A stretch of DNA of 64,000 nt from Kingella_B sp963529665 (GTDB lineage: Bacteria; Pseudomonadota; Gammaproteobacteria; Burkholderiales; Neisseriaceae): the NCBI GenBank assembly GCA_963529665.1, contig CAUSAG010000005.1, positions 1 through 64,000 on the forward strand. Reading direction: 5' to 3'. This document shows positions 31,533 to 40,627 of this stretch, piece after piece. Numbering within the stretch: the stretch's first letter is position 1; each line of letters starts with the position of its first letter. Under the pieces are notes generated by a model, which ran no database searches, had not been told where the DNA came from, and saw nothing but the letters and a program-made list of their open reading frames with translations. Position numbers and translations under genes: made by a program.

Positions 31533-32537
31533 ATGCCTGTTAATCTGAAAAATCGGCATTTGCTCAGTCTCACGCGCCACACGCCGCAAGAAATTCAATT
31601 TTTGCTGGATTTGGCGCGCGATTTAAAACAAGCCAAACGCGCGGGCAGCGAGCAGCCGCGTTTGCAAGGCAAAAACATCGCTCTGATTTTTGAGAAAACG
31701 TCCACGCGCACGCGATGCAGCTTTGAAGTGGCGGCGGCAGATCAGGGCGCGCGCGTTACCTATATAGACCCCGTGTCGTCGCAAATTGGGCATAAAGAAA
31801 GCATGAAAGACACCGCCCGCGTGCTGGGGCGTTTGTATGATGCGATTGAATATCGCGGCTTTGCGCAAAGCACGGTGCAAGAGCTGGCGGATTGGGCGGG
31901 CGTGCCCGTGTTCAATGGGCTCACCGATGAATGGCACCCCACGCAAATGCTGGCGGATGTGCTCACCATGCTGGAACACAGCAACAAGCCGTTGCACGAA
32001 ATCAGCTATGTTTACTTGGGCGATGCGCGCAACAACATGGGCAATTCGCTGCTGATGATCGGCGCCAAGCTCGGCATGGATGTGCGCATTGCCGCGCCGC
32101 CAGCCTTGCAGCCCACGGCAGAATTGCAGGCGATGTGCCGCGAAATGGCGCAGCAAAGCGGTGCGCGCGTGCTGGTTACTGATGATATTCAGGCTGCCAT
32201 TGATGGCGTGGATTTTGTGCACACCGATATTTGGGTGAGCATGGGCGAGCCTGTTGCCGCTTGGGGCGAGCGCATTGCCGCGCTGCTGCCGTATCAAGTA
32301 AACAGGGCGCTGCTGCAAGCAACGGGCAATCCGCGCGTGAAATTGATGCACTGCCTGCCCGCGTTTCACAACTGCGAAACCACCGTTGGCAAAGAAATCG
32401 CCGCGCAATATCCCGCGCTGGCAAACGGCATTGAAGTAACCGAAGACGTGTTTGAATCGCCCTATAATATCGCGTTTGACCAAGCCGAAAATCGGATGCA
32501 CACCATTAAAGCCGTGATGGTGGCAGCGCTGGCATAG
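31533..32537 (+). CDS. argF: Ornithine carbamoyltransferase
   Basis: Converts ornithine and carbamoyl phosphate to citrulline in arginine biosynthesis. It has 334 residues. Motifs: carbamoyl-phosphate loop STRTR (EKTSTRTRCSFE), GRLYDAIEYRGF, FNGLTDEWHPTQ and ornithine-binding HCLPAFH. The ATG at 31533 follows AAAAGGA by a good distance; the open frame runs in from antisense ftsY, so earlier starts were rejected. An uptake sequence encodes IQAAIDG. The 268 bases upstream to ftsY hold no other gene. Confidence 0.97.
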   Translation: MPVNLKNRHLLSLTRHTPQEIQFLLDLARDLKQAKRAGSEQPRLQGKNIALIFEKTSTRTRCSFEVAAADQGARVTYIDPVSSQIGHKESMKDTARVLGRLYDAIEYRGFAQSTVQELADWAGVPVFNGLTDEWHPTQMLADVLTMLEHSNKPLHEISYVYLGDARNNMGNSLLMIGAKLGMDVRIAAPPALQPTAELQAMCREMAQQSGARVLVTDDIQAAIDGVDFVHTDIWVSMGEPVAAWGERIAALLPYQVNRALLQATGNPRVKLMHCLPAFHNCETTVGKEIAAQYPALANGIEVTEDVFESPYNIAFDQAENRMHTIKAVMVAALA

Positions 32538-32640
32538 GCAGCCTGAAAACGCGTTTCAGCGTAGCCCATATCCTAAACAAATTTTCAGACTGCCCATCGC
32601 AGCCCTATCCATCCCACCCCCTTTAACAAGGAAAGCAAAA

Positions 32641-34014
32641 ATGAACAAAAAAACCCTGATTGCCAGCGCAGTTGGCATCGTCTTAGTCGGCGCAGTTGGC
32701 GGCAATGTTGTCGCAGGCAAAAAGCTGGAAAGCGCGTATCAAAACAATTTCAACATCCAAGACAAGCGCTTTAAAGTGCAGCTTGCCGAATTCAACATGG
32801 GCGTGCTATCGGGCAGCGCCAACTGGACAGGCGAAATCGCCGCCGATTTGTGCCAGCCTGAATATCGCCCCGTTTTCCGCAGCGAAGACACCATCACACG
32901 CGGCTTAACAGGCTACACCATCGTTTCCAAAATCTACGCCAAAAATCCCAACAACCAAAAAGAAACCTATCTGTTTGACATCCGCAGCAAAACCACATGG
33001 AGCGGCAATATAGACAGCGAAATCGTTATCCCCGCCAACTCGTTCACCGAAAACAGCGCCACGGTTGCATGGGAACCCATCAACGCCGCGTTCACGCTCA
33101 AAAGCGGCAAAGACGGCAAAGAGCTGCATAATCTAAAAATCAAAATCCCCAGCATCACGCTCAAAGACCCGCAATACAACGGCGCGATTAAAAACGTCAG
33201 CTACCAAGCCGATTCGTTTAATCTCGCCATGCTCGCAACAGGCAAAGCCAGCGGCAAGGTGGAATCCATCACCTTCTCCGCAGCAGGCGACACGCCGTTT
33301 GAAATGAGCCTGAGCAATCTGGAAAGCAGCGCGGAAACAGCCATCAAAAGCGGCAAATTGGTTTACACCAGCACCAGCAAACTGGACGAACTCAGCTTCA
33401 AGGGCATGCCGCAGCAAAATGTTAAGCTGGAACAAATCCGCTACAATCTAAACATGAAAGATGTGGACGCCAAAGCCTTTGAAATCATCGCCAACCTGTT
33501 TAAAGCGCAAGGCGAACGCTGCGTAACCGCTGCCGAAAGCAAAAAAGCCGCTGAAGAATTTGTTAAGGTGTTGTTGCAATCGGGCGGCGCGTTTGAATCC
33601 AAAGACAACCAAATCGTGCTCAACGGCAGCAAAGCCACCATGCAATGGGAAGGCAGCCTGCCTGGCAACGTTGTTAGCGAGAAAATGACAGAAGAGAAAA
33701 TTGAAGAGTTGGCGAAACAAATAAAAGCCCAAGGCGAAGTGCGCATTGATAAAAAATTCATCCGCGAGGGCTACAAAACGTTTACGAATGTAATCGGTAC
33801 GCCTTTGAATGAAGCTCCAATTGAGCAGTTTGCACAAGGGGTTGAACAAGCCATACTGAACCTGAACGACAGCGAATGGAAAGACACCGTGCAAGCCAAA
33901 GCAGATGGCGAGCAGCTGGTAATCACCTTCACCAAAGAAGCAGGCAAACTGCCCGCCGCGCTGGATAAAGCGGCACGCCGTGGGGCGCATTCTTCGGCGG
34001 AAGCGATGCCGTAA
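32641..34014 (+). CDS. DUF945 (YdgA-like) protein
   Basis: A 457-residue periplasm-facing protein. An N-terminal hydrophobic segment (LIASAVGIVLVGAVGGNVVAG, about 6-26) acts as signal or anchor. The rest shows the DUF945 pattern, including GSANWTGEI, a long beta-rich central part and TMQWEGSLPGNVVSEKMTEEKIEELAKQ. The function of the family is unknown. A terminator hairpin and a dispersed repeat follow its stop codon. Confidence 0.85.
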   Translation: MNKKTLIASAVGIVLVGAVGGNVVAGKKLESAYQNNFNIQDKRFKVQLAEFNMGVLSGSANWTGEIAADLCQPEYRPVFRSEDTITRGLTGYTIVSKIYAKNPNNQKETYLFDIRSKTTWSGNIDSEIVIPANSFTENSATVAWEPINAAFTLKSGKDGKELHNLKIKIPSITLKDPQYNGAIKNVSYQADSFNLAMLATGKASGKVESITFSAAGDTPFEMSLSNLESSAETAIKSGKLVYTSTSKLDELSFKGMPQQNVKLEQIRYNLNMKDVDAKAFEIIANLFKAQGERCVTAAESKKAAEEFVKVLLQSGGAFESKDNQIVLNGSKATMQWEGSLPGNVVSEKMTEEKIEELAKQIKAQGEVRIDKKFIREGYKTFTNVIGTPLNEAPIEQFAQGVEQAILNLNDSEWKDTVQAKADGEQLVITFTKEAGKLPAALDKAARRGAHSSAEAMP

Positions 34015-34030
34015 TTGGATGGTTAAAACG

Positions 34031-34076
34031 CAAAGGCAGCCTGAAATGGGAAATCTTGTTTTCAGGCTGCCTTTTG
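34031..34076. terminator. Uptake-sequence terminator after the DUF945 gene
   Basis: AAAGGCAGCCTGAAA and its inverted partner ending TTTTCAGGCTGCCTTTT, with a short loop, 17 bases after the stop. Confidence 0.7.
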
Positions 34077-34088
34077 CTTGGGATAGGG

Positions 34089-34195
34089 CAGCCTGAAAAT
34101 ACTCTGCACGCCGCGCGGCGATAATGTTCACACAACGCTGTCGCCAAAATTAAAAACGACTGGGAAATATGAAGCCAGTCGTTTTTGTTGTTTAC
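34089..34195. repeat. Dispersed 107-bp repeat with strong hairpin, copy 1
   Basis: Nearly identical in inverted orientation to 43812-43922. It contains AAACGACTGG...CCAGTCGTTT, a 10-bp perfect stem with T-runs on both sides, and begins with an uptake-sequence end. It could be a small mobile element or a conserved bidirectional terminator. Confidence 0.8.
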
Positions 34196-34242
34196 ACGTT
34201 TTCAGGCTGCCTTGTTGCTTCAATTAAGGCAGCCTGAAAAAC

Positions 34243-34267
34243 AAAAAACCCCGCATCAAGCAGGGTT
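34243..34267 (-). terminator. Intrinsic terminator of the S41 peptidase gene
   Basis: On the minus strand AACCCTGC-TTGAT-GCGGGGTT is followed by a T tract, 12 bases after the peptidase stop codon. Confidence 0.75.
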
Positions 34268-34278
34268 CTTATTTTGGC

Positions 34279-35772
34279 TTACTTATTTTTCTTCTCTTCT
34301 GCCGCTTTTTTCTCATCGGCTTTCTTTTTCTCTTCCGCTAATTTTTGCACGCCCAAGCCCAAAGATTTTTGCCATTCGCTTGGGTTGTTCAGTAAATCCA
34401 GCGCCTTGCGCAATTGCTCGTCTTTGCTGGGGTCGGGTTTGCGGCGTGAAGACAATTCTTCCAATTTGGGTTTAGGCTCGCTGGCAGCGGCGGGCTTGGT
34501 TTCTTCTTCCTTGCTTTCGGGCTCGGAAGCGGAAACTGCGGTTTTAACGCCGTTTTCGCCCAATGGGTTGTCAATATGCCCTGATAAATCTGCTTCGTGG
34601 CTTTCAAAAGTGCGTGTTTTGTCTTTCACTTCCACATCGGGCACGATGCCAGTGGCTTGGATGGAGCGATCGTTTGGCGTGTAATACAGCGCGGTGGTGA
34701 TTTTCAACGCGCCGCCGCTAGACATCGGAATCACCGATTGCACCGAGCCTTTACCAAAGCTGCGCGTGCCCACGATTACCGCGCGTTTGTGGTCTTGCAA
34801 TGCGCCTGCCACAATTTCCGAAGCCGAAGCCGAGCCCGAATTAATCAACACGGTAATCGGCATATTTTTGATTTCCGCAGGCAGCGAAGCCAAGGGGTCG
34901 GTGCCCACCGACAAAATATAATCTTCGGGGCGCGCTTTGAGCAGCATGCCTTGCTTGTTATCGCGTCCTTTGGTGCTCACCACCACCGCATCTTTGGGCA
35001 GGAACACGGCGGATACGCCCACCGCGCCGTTGAGCAAGCCGCCAGGGTCGTCGCGCAAATCCAGCACCAAGCCTTTGAGCGGCGCTTTGTTTTCTTGGGT
35101 TAATTTGTTCACCATTTCGGCAACCGAAGCCACCGTGCGCTCTTGGAATTGGGTTACGCGGATGTAGCCGTAGCCGTTTTCCAGCAAATGCGAGCGCACG
35201 CTTTGCACTTTAATAATGGCGCGGGTTAGGTTCACGATAATCGGCTTATCCGCATCTTTGCGCGAAAGGGTGAGCGTGATTTTGGTGCCGGGTTTGCCGC
35301 GCATTCTTTTTACCGCGTCGTTCACCGTCATGCCGCGTGTGGATTCGTTGTCAATTTTCACGATAAAGTCGCCGCTTTTTACGCCCGCGCGCTCGGCGGG
35401 GGTGTCTTCAATCGGCGCAATCACTTTTACAAAGCCGTCTTCCGAGCCGACTTCCATGCCCAAGCCGCCAAATTCGCCCGTGGTGGACTCTTTCATTTCG
35501 GCGTAGCCTTTTTTGTTCATGTATTCTGAATGCGGGTCTAGCCCTGCCACCATGCCTTTGATGGCTTCTTCCAGCAGTTTTTCGTCGTCGGATTTGTTCA
35601 CATAGTTGGCTTTAATTTGCCCATACACTTCCGCCATGGTTTTGAGCGATTGGATGGGCAAGTTGTCGTCGTTTTTTTTGTCGGCGGCGAAACTTTGTGC
35701 GCCGATGCTGAGCGCCACGCCGCTAATCGCGCCACAGGTGTAAAGTGCAATTTTTTTCCAAGTTTGAGACAT
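34279..35772 (-). CDS. C-terminal processing (S41) peptidase
   Basis: A 497-residue periplasmic serine protease (CtpA/Prc type). Signal or anchor at residues 8-28 (LYTCGAISGVALSIGAQSFA). A PDZ domain lies at about 95-175 (FGGLGMEVGSEDGFVKVIAPIEDTPAERAGVKSGD), and the catalytic domain includes LVLDLRDDPGG, NSGSASASEIVAGALQDHKRAVIVGTRSFGKGSVQ (Ser and Lys dyad). The C-terminal tail is Lys/Glu-rich. Such proteases trim or degrade envelope proteins. It stands alone, with DUS repeats around. Confidence 0.93.
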   Translation of the reverse strand: MSQTWKKIALYTCGAISGVALSIGAQSFAADKKNDDNLPIQSLKTMAEVYGQIKANYVNKSDDEKLLEEAIKGMVAGLDPHSEYMNKKGYAEMKESTTGEFGGLGMEVGSEDGFVKVIAPIEDTPAERAGVKSGDFIVKIDNESTRGMTVNDAVKRMRGKPGTKITLTLSRKDADKPIIVNLTRAIIKVQSVRSHLLENGYGYIRVTQFQERTVASVAEMVNKLTQENKAPLKGLVLDLRDDPGGLLNGAVGVSAVFLPKDAVVVSTKGRDNKQGMLLKARPEDYILSVGTDPLASLPAEIKNMPITVLINSGSASASEIVAGALQDHKRAVIVGTRSFGKGSVQSVIPMSSGGALKITTALYYTPNDRSIQATGIVPDVEVKDKTRTFESHEADLSGHIDNPLGENGVKTAVSASEPESKEEETKPAAASEPKPKLEELSSRRKPDPSKDEQLRKALDLLNNPSEWQKSLGLGVQKLAEEKKKADEKKAAEEKKNK

Positions 35773-35965
35773 AGTTGTGTGTCTTTCCTTTTGTTGTCGT
35801 GTTGTTTCAGGCAGACTGAAAAATGCAAAGGCGTAAGAGTAGGCGATTTTGCGGGTTTAGGAAAGGGCGTAAACGAAAATTAACGAAAAATAAGGGGATT
35901 AGGTGTTTTCAACCTTGCGCTTTGCACTGCGGCATAACCATTAGCTTTGCATAAGTTCGCATGGC

Positions 35966-36013
35966 TAAATCAAAGATTTAGATGCTTACTTAATACCCAA
36001 ATCAAAGATTTGG
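35966..36013. repeat. Pair of palindromes with shared core AAATCAAAGATTT
   Basis: Two copies 30 bases apart, each a near-perfect inverted repeat around AAA with different flanking pairs (TA and CC/GG). This looks like a repeated operator or the remains of a small repeat family. Confidence 0.6.
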
Positions 36014-36285
36014 ACAAATGGATAAGGCTGCTTTTGTGGGGTAGGGTAGGTTGGGAATGTTTGGTGATTGGTTTGATGGGTGTTGGGCTATGTGGATTGT
36101 GAAAGGCAGCCTGAAAATAGGGAAATCTGTTTTTCAGGCTGCCTTTATCGTATTGATGCCGTTAGGCTTCTCGTCAAACAGCAAAACAGGCGAATGCCAA
36201 AATCTAACCGATTAGGCTTGCTTGGAAAATTGGCGCAATCATCTGAACTATGGGGCAGCCTGAAAACCTAATCCGCACTTAAAAT

Positions 36286-36332
36286 AAGGCAGCCTGAAAA
36301 ACGAAAAATCCCTTTTCAGGCTGCCTTTCCAT
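36286..36332. terminator. Uptake-sequence terminator after murA
   Basis: AAGGCAGCCTGAAAA ... TTTTCAGGCTGCCTTT inverted pair, 13 bases past the murA stop on the minus strand. Confidence 0.65.
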
Positions 36333-36344
36333 TAGCAAAAAGCA

Positions 36345-37607
36345 TTAGCCGCGAACTCGCTCAATCTTCGCGCCCACGCCGTTCAACTTCTCTTCAATAT
36401 GCTCATAACCGCGGTCAAGATGGTAAATCCGATCCACCACCGTTTCGCCGCTGGCAACCAATCCCGCCAGCACCAAGCTCGCCGAAGCGCGCAAATCGGT
36501 TGCCATCACCGTTGCGCCCGACAGCTCGCACACACCTTTCACCAACGCCGTGTTGCCTTCCACTTCAATATCCGCGCCCATGCGGTTCAGCTCGGGAACG
36601 TGCATAAAGCGGTTTTCAAAAATGGTTTCGGTAACCTTGCCCACGCCTTCTGCCACCACGTTCATCGCCATAAATTGTGCCTGCATATCGGTGGGAAACG
36701 CGGGATGCACGGCGGTGCGGATGTTCACTGCTTTGGGGCGGTCGTTCATTTCAATCGCAATCCAATCGTCACCCGTTTCAATAATCGCGCCCGCTTCGGT
36801 TAATTTGTCTAACACTGCTTCCATGGTTTTGGGCGCGGCATGGCGCAGGGTTACTTTGCCGCCCGTCATCGCCACCGCGCAAAGGAAAGTACCCGCTTCA
36901 ATGCGGTCGGGCACCACGCTGTGCTCGCAGCCGTGCAGTTCGTCCACGCCTTCAACCGTCATGGTTGCCGTACCGATGCCGCTGATTTTTGCGCCCATTT
37001 TCACCAAGCATTCCGCCAAATCCACCACTTCTGGCTCAACCGCGCAGTTTTCCAAAACGGTTGTGCCTTGCGCCAGCGTTGCCGCCATCAGCAGATTTTC
37101 CGTGCCACCCACGGTTACCACGTCCATCACCACGCGCGCACCTTGCAGCTTGCCCTGCGGCGCAACGGCTTTCACATAGCCGTGTTCAATGGTGATTTGC
37201 GCGCCCATTGCTTCCAAGCCTTTGAGATGCTGATCCACAGGACGCGCGCCAATCGCGCAGCCACCAGGGAGGCTCACTTCCGCCTTGCCAAAACGCGCCA
37301 GAGTAGGCCCCAGCACCAAAATGGACGCGCGCATGGTACGCACCAAATCATACGGCGCGCAGGTGTTATTGACTGCGCCGCCGTTGATTTCAAACTCGCT
37401 GATGTTGTCGGTCATCACGCGCGCGCCCATGCCTTGCAGCAGCTTTTGCGTGGTTTTCACATCCGCCAACATCGGCACGTTTTTGAGCCGCAGCGTGCCG
37501 TTGGTGAGCAAGCCTGCGCACATCAACGGCAGCGCGGCATTTTTTGCGCCTGATACGGTGATTTCGCCGTTGAGTTTGCCGTTGGCGGTGATTTTGAGTT
37601 TATCCAT
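36345..37607 (-). CDS. murA: UDP-N-acetylglucosamine 1-carboxyvinyltransferase
   Basis: First committed step of peptidoglycan synthesis, using PEP in the cytosol. It has 420 residues. The catalytic Cys117 is present in LPGGCAIGARPVD (site of fosfomycin attack). The N-terminal ITANGKLNGEITVSGAKNAALPL and the C-terminal LDRGYEHIEEKLNGVGAKIERVRG match the family. A TATAAT on the minus strand at 37654-37649 is a candidate -10, 41 bases before the ATG. Confidence 0.97.
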   Translation of the reverse strand: MDKLKITANGKLNGEITVSGAKNAALPLMCAGLLTNGTLRLKNVPMLADVKTTQKLLQGMGARVMTDNISEFEINGGAVNNTCAPYDLVRTMRASILVLGPTLARFGKAEVSLPGGCAIGARPVDQHLKGLEAMGAQITIEHGYVKAVAPQGKLQGARVVMDVVTVGGTENLLMAATLAQGTTVLENCAVEPEVVDLAECLVKMGAKISGIGTATMTVEGVDELHGCEHSVVPDRIEAGTFLCAVAMTGGKVTLRHAAPKTMEAVLDKLTEAGAIIETGDDWIAIEMNDRPKAVNIRTAVHPAFPTDMQAQFMAMNVVAEGVGKVTETIFENRFMHVPELNRMGADIEVEGNTALVKGVCELSGATVMATDLRASASLVLAGLVASGETVVDRIYHLDRGYEHIEEKLNGVGAKIERVRG

Positions 37608-37679
37608 GGTGTGAGTTTTCCTGAGATGGGAATTGAAAAATGGGCGCGATTATAGCTTAAAGCGATTGCGTGAGTGGAG

Positions 37680-37718
37680 AAAAGGCAGCCTGAAATGGGG
37701 TTTTCAGGCTGCCTTTTT
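37680..37718. terminator. Uptake-sequence terminator between vapC and murA
   Basis: AAAAGGCAGCCTGAAATGG and its inverted partner, ending in a T-run, lie directly after the vapC stop on the minus strand. Confidence 0.65.
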
Positions 37719-38124
37719 ATGCTTCAATCCAATTGTCCAACATCAAGCCATCTACGCGTTCAAACTCTTTGGTGTTATTGGTTACCAGCGTAACGCCCAG
37801 CGACAGTGCATGGCTGGCAATCAGCAAATCCAACGCACCGATGGGCGTGCCACGGCTTTGCAGTGCGTGTCGCGTTTGGGCGTAATGCCAAATGGCGCGT
37901 TCATCAAATGGCAAAATTTCCAAAGGCGCAAGAAATTTTAATAACGAATTTTTATTGCGCTGCGAACCCGATTTTTCTACACCAAATGCCAATTCGCTGG
38001 CGGTAATGCTGGAAATGGTGATTTCGCCAATTTGGTATTGCTCAAACTTTTCAAATACATATTGCGGTTTTTGATTGATGATGTAGATACAAATATTGGT
38101 ATCCAACATAAAACGAATGCTCAT
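37717..38124 (-). CDS. vapC: PIN-domain ribonuclease toxin VapC
   Basis: A 135-residue type II toxin. PIN acidic residues are at the expected positions: D8 (MLDTN), E44 (ASELAFG) and D99 (ALDLLIASHA), followed by TNNTKEF. Members cleave RNA, often initiator tRNA. Its ATG overlaps the antitoxin stop (ATGA), the standard vapBC layout. Confidence 0.93.
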   Translation of the reverse strand: MSIRFMLDTNICIYIINQKPQYVFEKFEQYQIGEITISSITASELAFGVEKSGSQRNKNSLLKFLAPLEILPFDERAIWHYAQTRHALQSRGTPIGALDLLIASHALSLGVTLVTNNTKEFERVDGLMLDNWIEA

Positions 38125-38351
38125 CGCAGCTCTTCTCGGATTTGCTCGGCTTGTTCGCCGCGCTCTAGCACAAAATCGGGTTCAAACTCGGCAACGGCTT
38201 CGCGCAGGCTTTGCCAATCGTTGTTTTTGGGGATAAGCAAAACGCCGTTGCCAAAATGCTGAATAATGACTTCTTGCGTGTCAAACTGAAAGGCTTTGGG
38301 CAGGCGAACGGCTTGCGAGCGCCCTGTGGTGAATATTTTGGCAGTTTGCAT
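38121..38351 (-). CDS. vapB: VapB antitoxin (SpoVT/AbrB-type)
   Basis: A 76-residue antitoxin. The N-terminal swapped-hairpin DNA-binding domain is seen as AKIFTTGRSQAVRLPKAFQF, and the acidic C-terminal part (EFEPDFVLERGEQAEQIREEL) should wrap the VapC active site. The ATG at 38351 was chosen because the AbrB domain starts there; the upstream frame crosses the promoter region. It overlaps vapC by 4 bases and probably represses the operon. Confidence 0.92.
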   Translation of the reverse strand: MQTAKIFTTGRSQAVRLPKAFQFDTQEVIIQHFGNGVLLIPKNNDWQSLREAVAEFEPDFVLERGEQAEQIREELR

Positions 38352-38400
38352 GATGTTGTCCTTTTTTGATAGGTATTGGCGCAGTATATCACGCATGATT

Positions 38401-38435
38401 TAAGGCAGCCTGAAATGGGGTTTTCAGGCTGCCTC
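38401..38435. terminator. Uptake-sequence terminator between ispH and vapBC
   Basis: AAGGCAGCCTGAAAT...TTTTCAGGCTGCCT inverted pair with a 5-base loop, just after the ispH stop on the minus strand. Confidence 0.65.
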
Positions 38436-38438
38436 TGC

Positions 38439-39374
38439 TTATTTGCGCAACTCTTTGGGCAACACAAACACCATATTCTCTTCCACCGTGTTGCCTTGTT
38501 CTACATTATCCAGCCCCCAATCCCTAATTTGCTGAATCACCTCTTGCACCAAGACCTCAGGCGCGCTCGCCCCCGCTGTTACGCCCACCTTATTCTTGCC
38601 GTTAAACCACTCGCGTTGCAGCAAAGCCGCGTTGTCCACCATATACGCTTCCACGTCGCGCTGCGTTGCCACTTCACGCAAGCGATTGCTGTTAGACGAA
38701 TTGGGCGAACCCACCACAATAATAATATCGCAATCGGTCGCCAAATCTTTCACCGCCGCTTGGCGGTTAGTGGTGGCGTAGCAAATGTCTTCTTTGTGCG
38801 GATTTTTGATGTTGGGAAAACGCGCGTTCAGGGCGGCGATGATGTCTGCCGTTTCGTCTACCGACAGCGTGGTTTGGCTCACATACGCCAGTTTTTCGGG
38901 ATTGGGTACCACAAGATTCGCTACATCGGCAACCGTTTGCACCAGCTGCATTTTGCCGCTGGGCAGTTGCCCCATCGTGCCTTCCACTTCCACGTGTCCC
39001 GCGTGCCCAATCATGATGATTTGATAGCCCTGGGCATCCAGCCGCGCCACTTCTTTGTGCACTTTGGTAACCAGCGGGCAAGTGGCATCAAACACGCGAA
39101 AACCGCGCTCAGCAGCTTCGGCTTGCACCGCTTTGGATACGCCATGTGCCGAGTAAATCAGTGTTGCGCCTGCGGGCACTTCTGCCAAGTCGTCAATAAA
39201 AATCGCGCCTTTATCGCGCAAGCCATCCACCACAAATTTGTTGTGTACGACTTCGTGGCGCACATAAATCGGCGCGCCAAACAGCTCTAACGCGCGTTCT
39301 ACAATGGAAATGGCTCTGTCCACGCCTGCGCAGAAACCGCGCGGGTTGGCGAGCATAATGGTTTTTTGGGTCAT
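38439..39374 (-). CDS. ispH: 4-hydroxy-3-methylbut-2-enyl diphosphate reductase
   Basis: Last step of the MEP isoprenoid pathway, an iron-sulphur enzyme of 311 residues. Cluster Cys residues: NPRGFCAGVDRAI near the N-terminus, DATCPLVTKVHKE and the third in the ICYATTNRQ segment. SAHGVS and GSPNSSNSNRL are conserved substrate-binding parts. The ATG at 39374 is chosen because MTQKTIMLANPRGFCAGV is the family start; the longer frame reads through an uptake sequence. Confidence 0.96.
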   Translation of the reverse strand: MTQKTIMLANPRGFCAGVDRAISIVERALELFGAPIYVRHEVVHNKFVVDGLRDKGAIFIDDLAEVPAGATLIYSAHGVSKAVQAEAAERGFRVFDATCPLVTKVHKEVARLDAQGYQIIMIGHAGHVEVEGTMGQLPSGKMQLVQTVADVANLVVPNPEKLAYVSQTTLSVDETADIIAALNARFPNIKNPHKEDICYATTNRQAAVKDLATDCDIIIVVGSPNSSNSNRLREVATQRDVEAYMVDNAALLQREWFNGKNKVGVTAGASAPEVLVQEVIQQIRDWGLDNVEQGNTVEENMVFVLPKELRK

Positions 39375-39411
39375 GGTTTTTCTCTTGATGATGTTGGCGT
39401 TTTCAGGCTGC

Positions 39412-39975
39412 CTATGGGTGCACCGAGCTAGGCACAATGCTTTTTCGCACACGACGCTTGCGAAGCACAAAAATTTTCTGTTTTTCCAACCATTCATACA
39501 CATAAGTTGTTCTGTGCTGGGTAATCACATCTTCGCTCCCAGCGATGTTGCTGTAATGGCAGTTTTCAGTGATAAATAGGCGACTGTTAGCGCGATAGTG
39601 GAAAATTTCTGTGTCTTCTTTGTTGGGAGCTATGTAGCAACCCCATAATGGATAATCAGTACCATACGGAGTCAATTCATACATTTTGCCATCGCGCACA
39701 TCCACTAATGCACCGCTCAAACATCCCGTTCCGCACCCCCACGAAGCCGTAACGTAATAGCTGGCAAAATCAATTTTGCCCTGTTTGACTTCCTTATAAA
39801 TGGTTTTGAATCTATCGTTGCCTAAAAAATTTTTCAATTGCTTAGGCATTTTCACCGCAGCGCGTTTGCCTTGATAAATTTTGCCGCTGGAATAGCGAGC
39901 AAAATCATATTTCGGCGCGGCAACGGCGGCACAGGATACGCCTGCGAGCAAGAGGAATAACAAACGATTAAACAT
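39412..39975 (-). CDS. Secreted hypothetical protein with WGCGTGC motif
   Basis: A 187-residue product with a signal peptide (MFNRLLFLLLAGVSCAAVAA-AP). The mature part contains YVTASWGCGTGCLSGALVDVRDGKMYELTPYG, a Cys-rich pattern seen in uncharacterised proteobacterial secreted proteins, and further Cys at WGCYI and ENCHY, so disulphides are likely. The C-terminus is basic (VLRKRRVRKS). Located between ispH and lspA; no function assigned. Confidence 0.8.
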   Translation of the reverse strand: MFNRLLFLLLAGVSCAAVAAPKYDFARYSSGKIYQGKRAAVKMPKQLKNFLGNDRFKTIYKEVKQGKIDFASYYVTASWGCGTGCLSGALVDVRDGKMYELTPYGTDYPLWGCYIAPNKEDTEIFHYRANSRLFITENCHYSNIAGSEDVITQHRTTYVYEWLEKQKIFVLRKRRVRKSIVPSSVHP

Positions 39976-39997
39976 AATAATAATACGTCCTTATGTT

Positions 39998-40468
39998 TCA
40001 GGCTGCCTTTTTATGCTTCATGCTGTCAATTGCCAGTAACACCGCGCCCACGCAGATAAAGCTGTCGGCAACATTAAACGCGGGGTAATAATGTTCGCCC
40101 CAATAAAACAGCAAAAAATCCACCACTTTTTCGTGCACAAAGCGATCGATCACGTTGCCAAACGCGCCGCCGATAATCATCGCCGCCGCCCAGTTGCCCA
40201 GCTTGCCAAATTCGTTTTTGGCAATGCCGCGCGCCAGATAGCCACTGATTGCAAACGCTAGCACAATAAATAAATATTTCTGCGCCCCGCCCATGCCTGC
40301 AAGAAAGCTAAACGCTGCGCCGGGGTTATACACCAGCGTGAGGTCAAAAAAATGCGGGATGATGTTGAGCCGCTCTTGGTATTCAAAGCGGGCGAGAATG
40401 GCGTATTTGCTGATTTGGTCAAGGATGATGGCGGCAATTGCCACCAGCCAATAGGGTAGATATTTCAT
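39998..40468 (-). CDS. lspA: Lipoprotein signal peptidase II
   Basis: A 156-residue integral membrane aspartic protease that removes lipoprotein signal peptides. Four membrane segments are seen. Catalytic motifs: GGAFGNVIDRF and FNVADSFICVG, with the two Asp residues. It would process the several lipoproteins found in this window. Confidence 0.96.
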   Translation of the reverse strand: MKYLPYWLVAIAAIILDQISKYAILARFEYQERLNIIPHFFDLTLVYNPGAAFSFLAGMGGAQKYLFIVLAFAISGYLARGIAKNEFGKLGNWAAAMIIGGAFGNVIDRFVHEKVVDFLLFYWGEHYYPAFNVADSFICVGAVLLAIDSMKHKKAA

Positions 40469-40536
40469 GGGTTTGCGTTGGGGAAAATAAAGCGGGGGAT
40501 TGTACTGGATTTTCAGGCTGCCTTAAACATAGGTTC

Positions 40537-40565
40537 TTGCCAAACAAATGAAAAATCGGGATAAT
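40537..40565 (+). promoter_or_regulatory. Promoter of rpmE
   Basis: TTGCCA (40537-40542), 17 bp, then GATAAT (40560-40565). The start codon lies about 57 bases beyond the predicted transcription start, and a good AAGGAA ribosome binding site is present. Confidence 0.7.
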
Positions 40566-40627
40566 GCGCGGCTTCGTTCAATGTGGCGTAGGCAAAATCC
40601 CTACGCTCGCTTTTTTAAGGAAAAAAC

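Larger units (their letters stand above)
35773..36344. other. Gene-free stretch with short palindromes and uptake-sequence hairpins
   Basis: No gene seen in 570 bases. It holds two neighbouring palindromes, TAAATCAAAGATTTA (35966-35980) and CCAAATCAAAGATTTGG (35997-36013), which share a 13-base core, an uptake-sequence hairpin at 36101-36147, and the murA terminator at 36286-36332. Confidence 0.6.
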
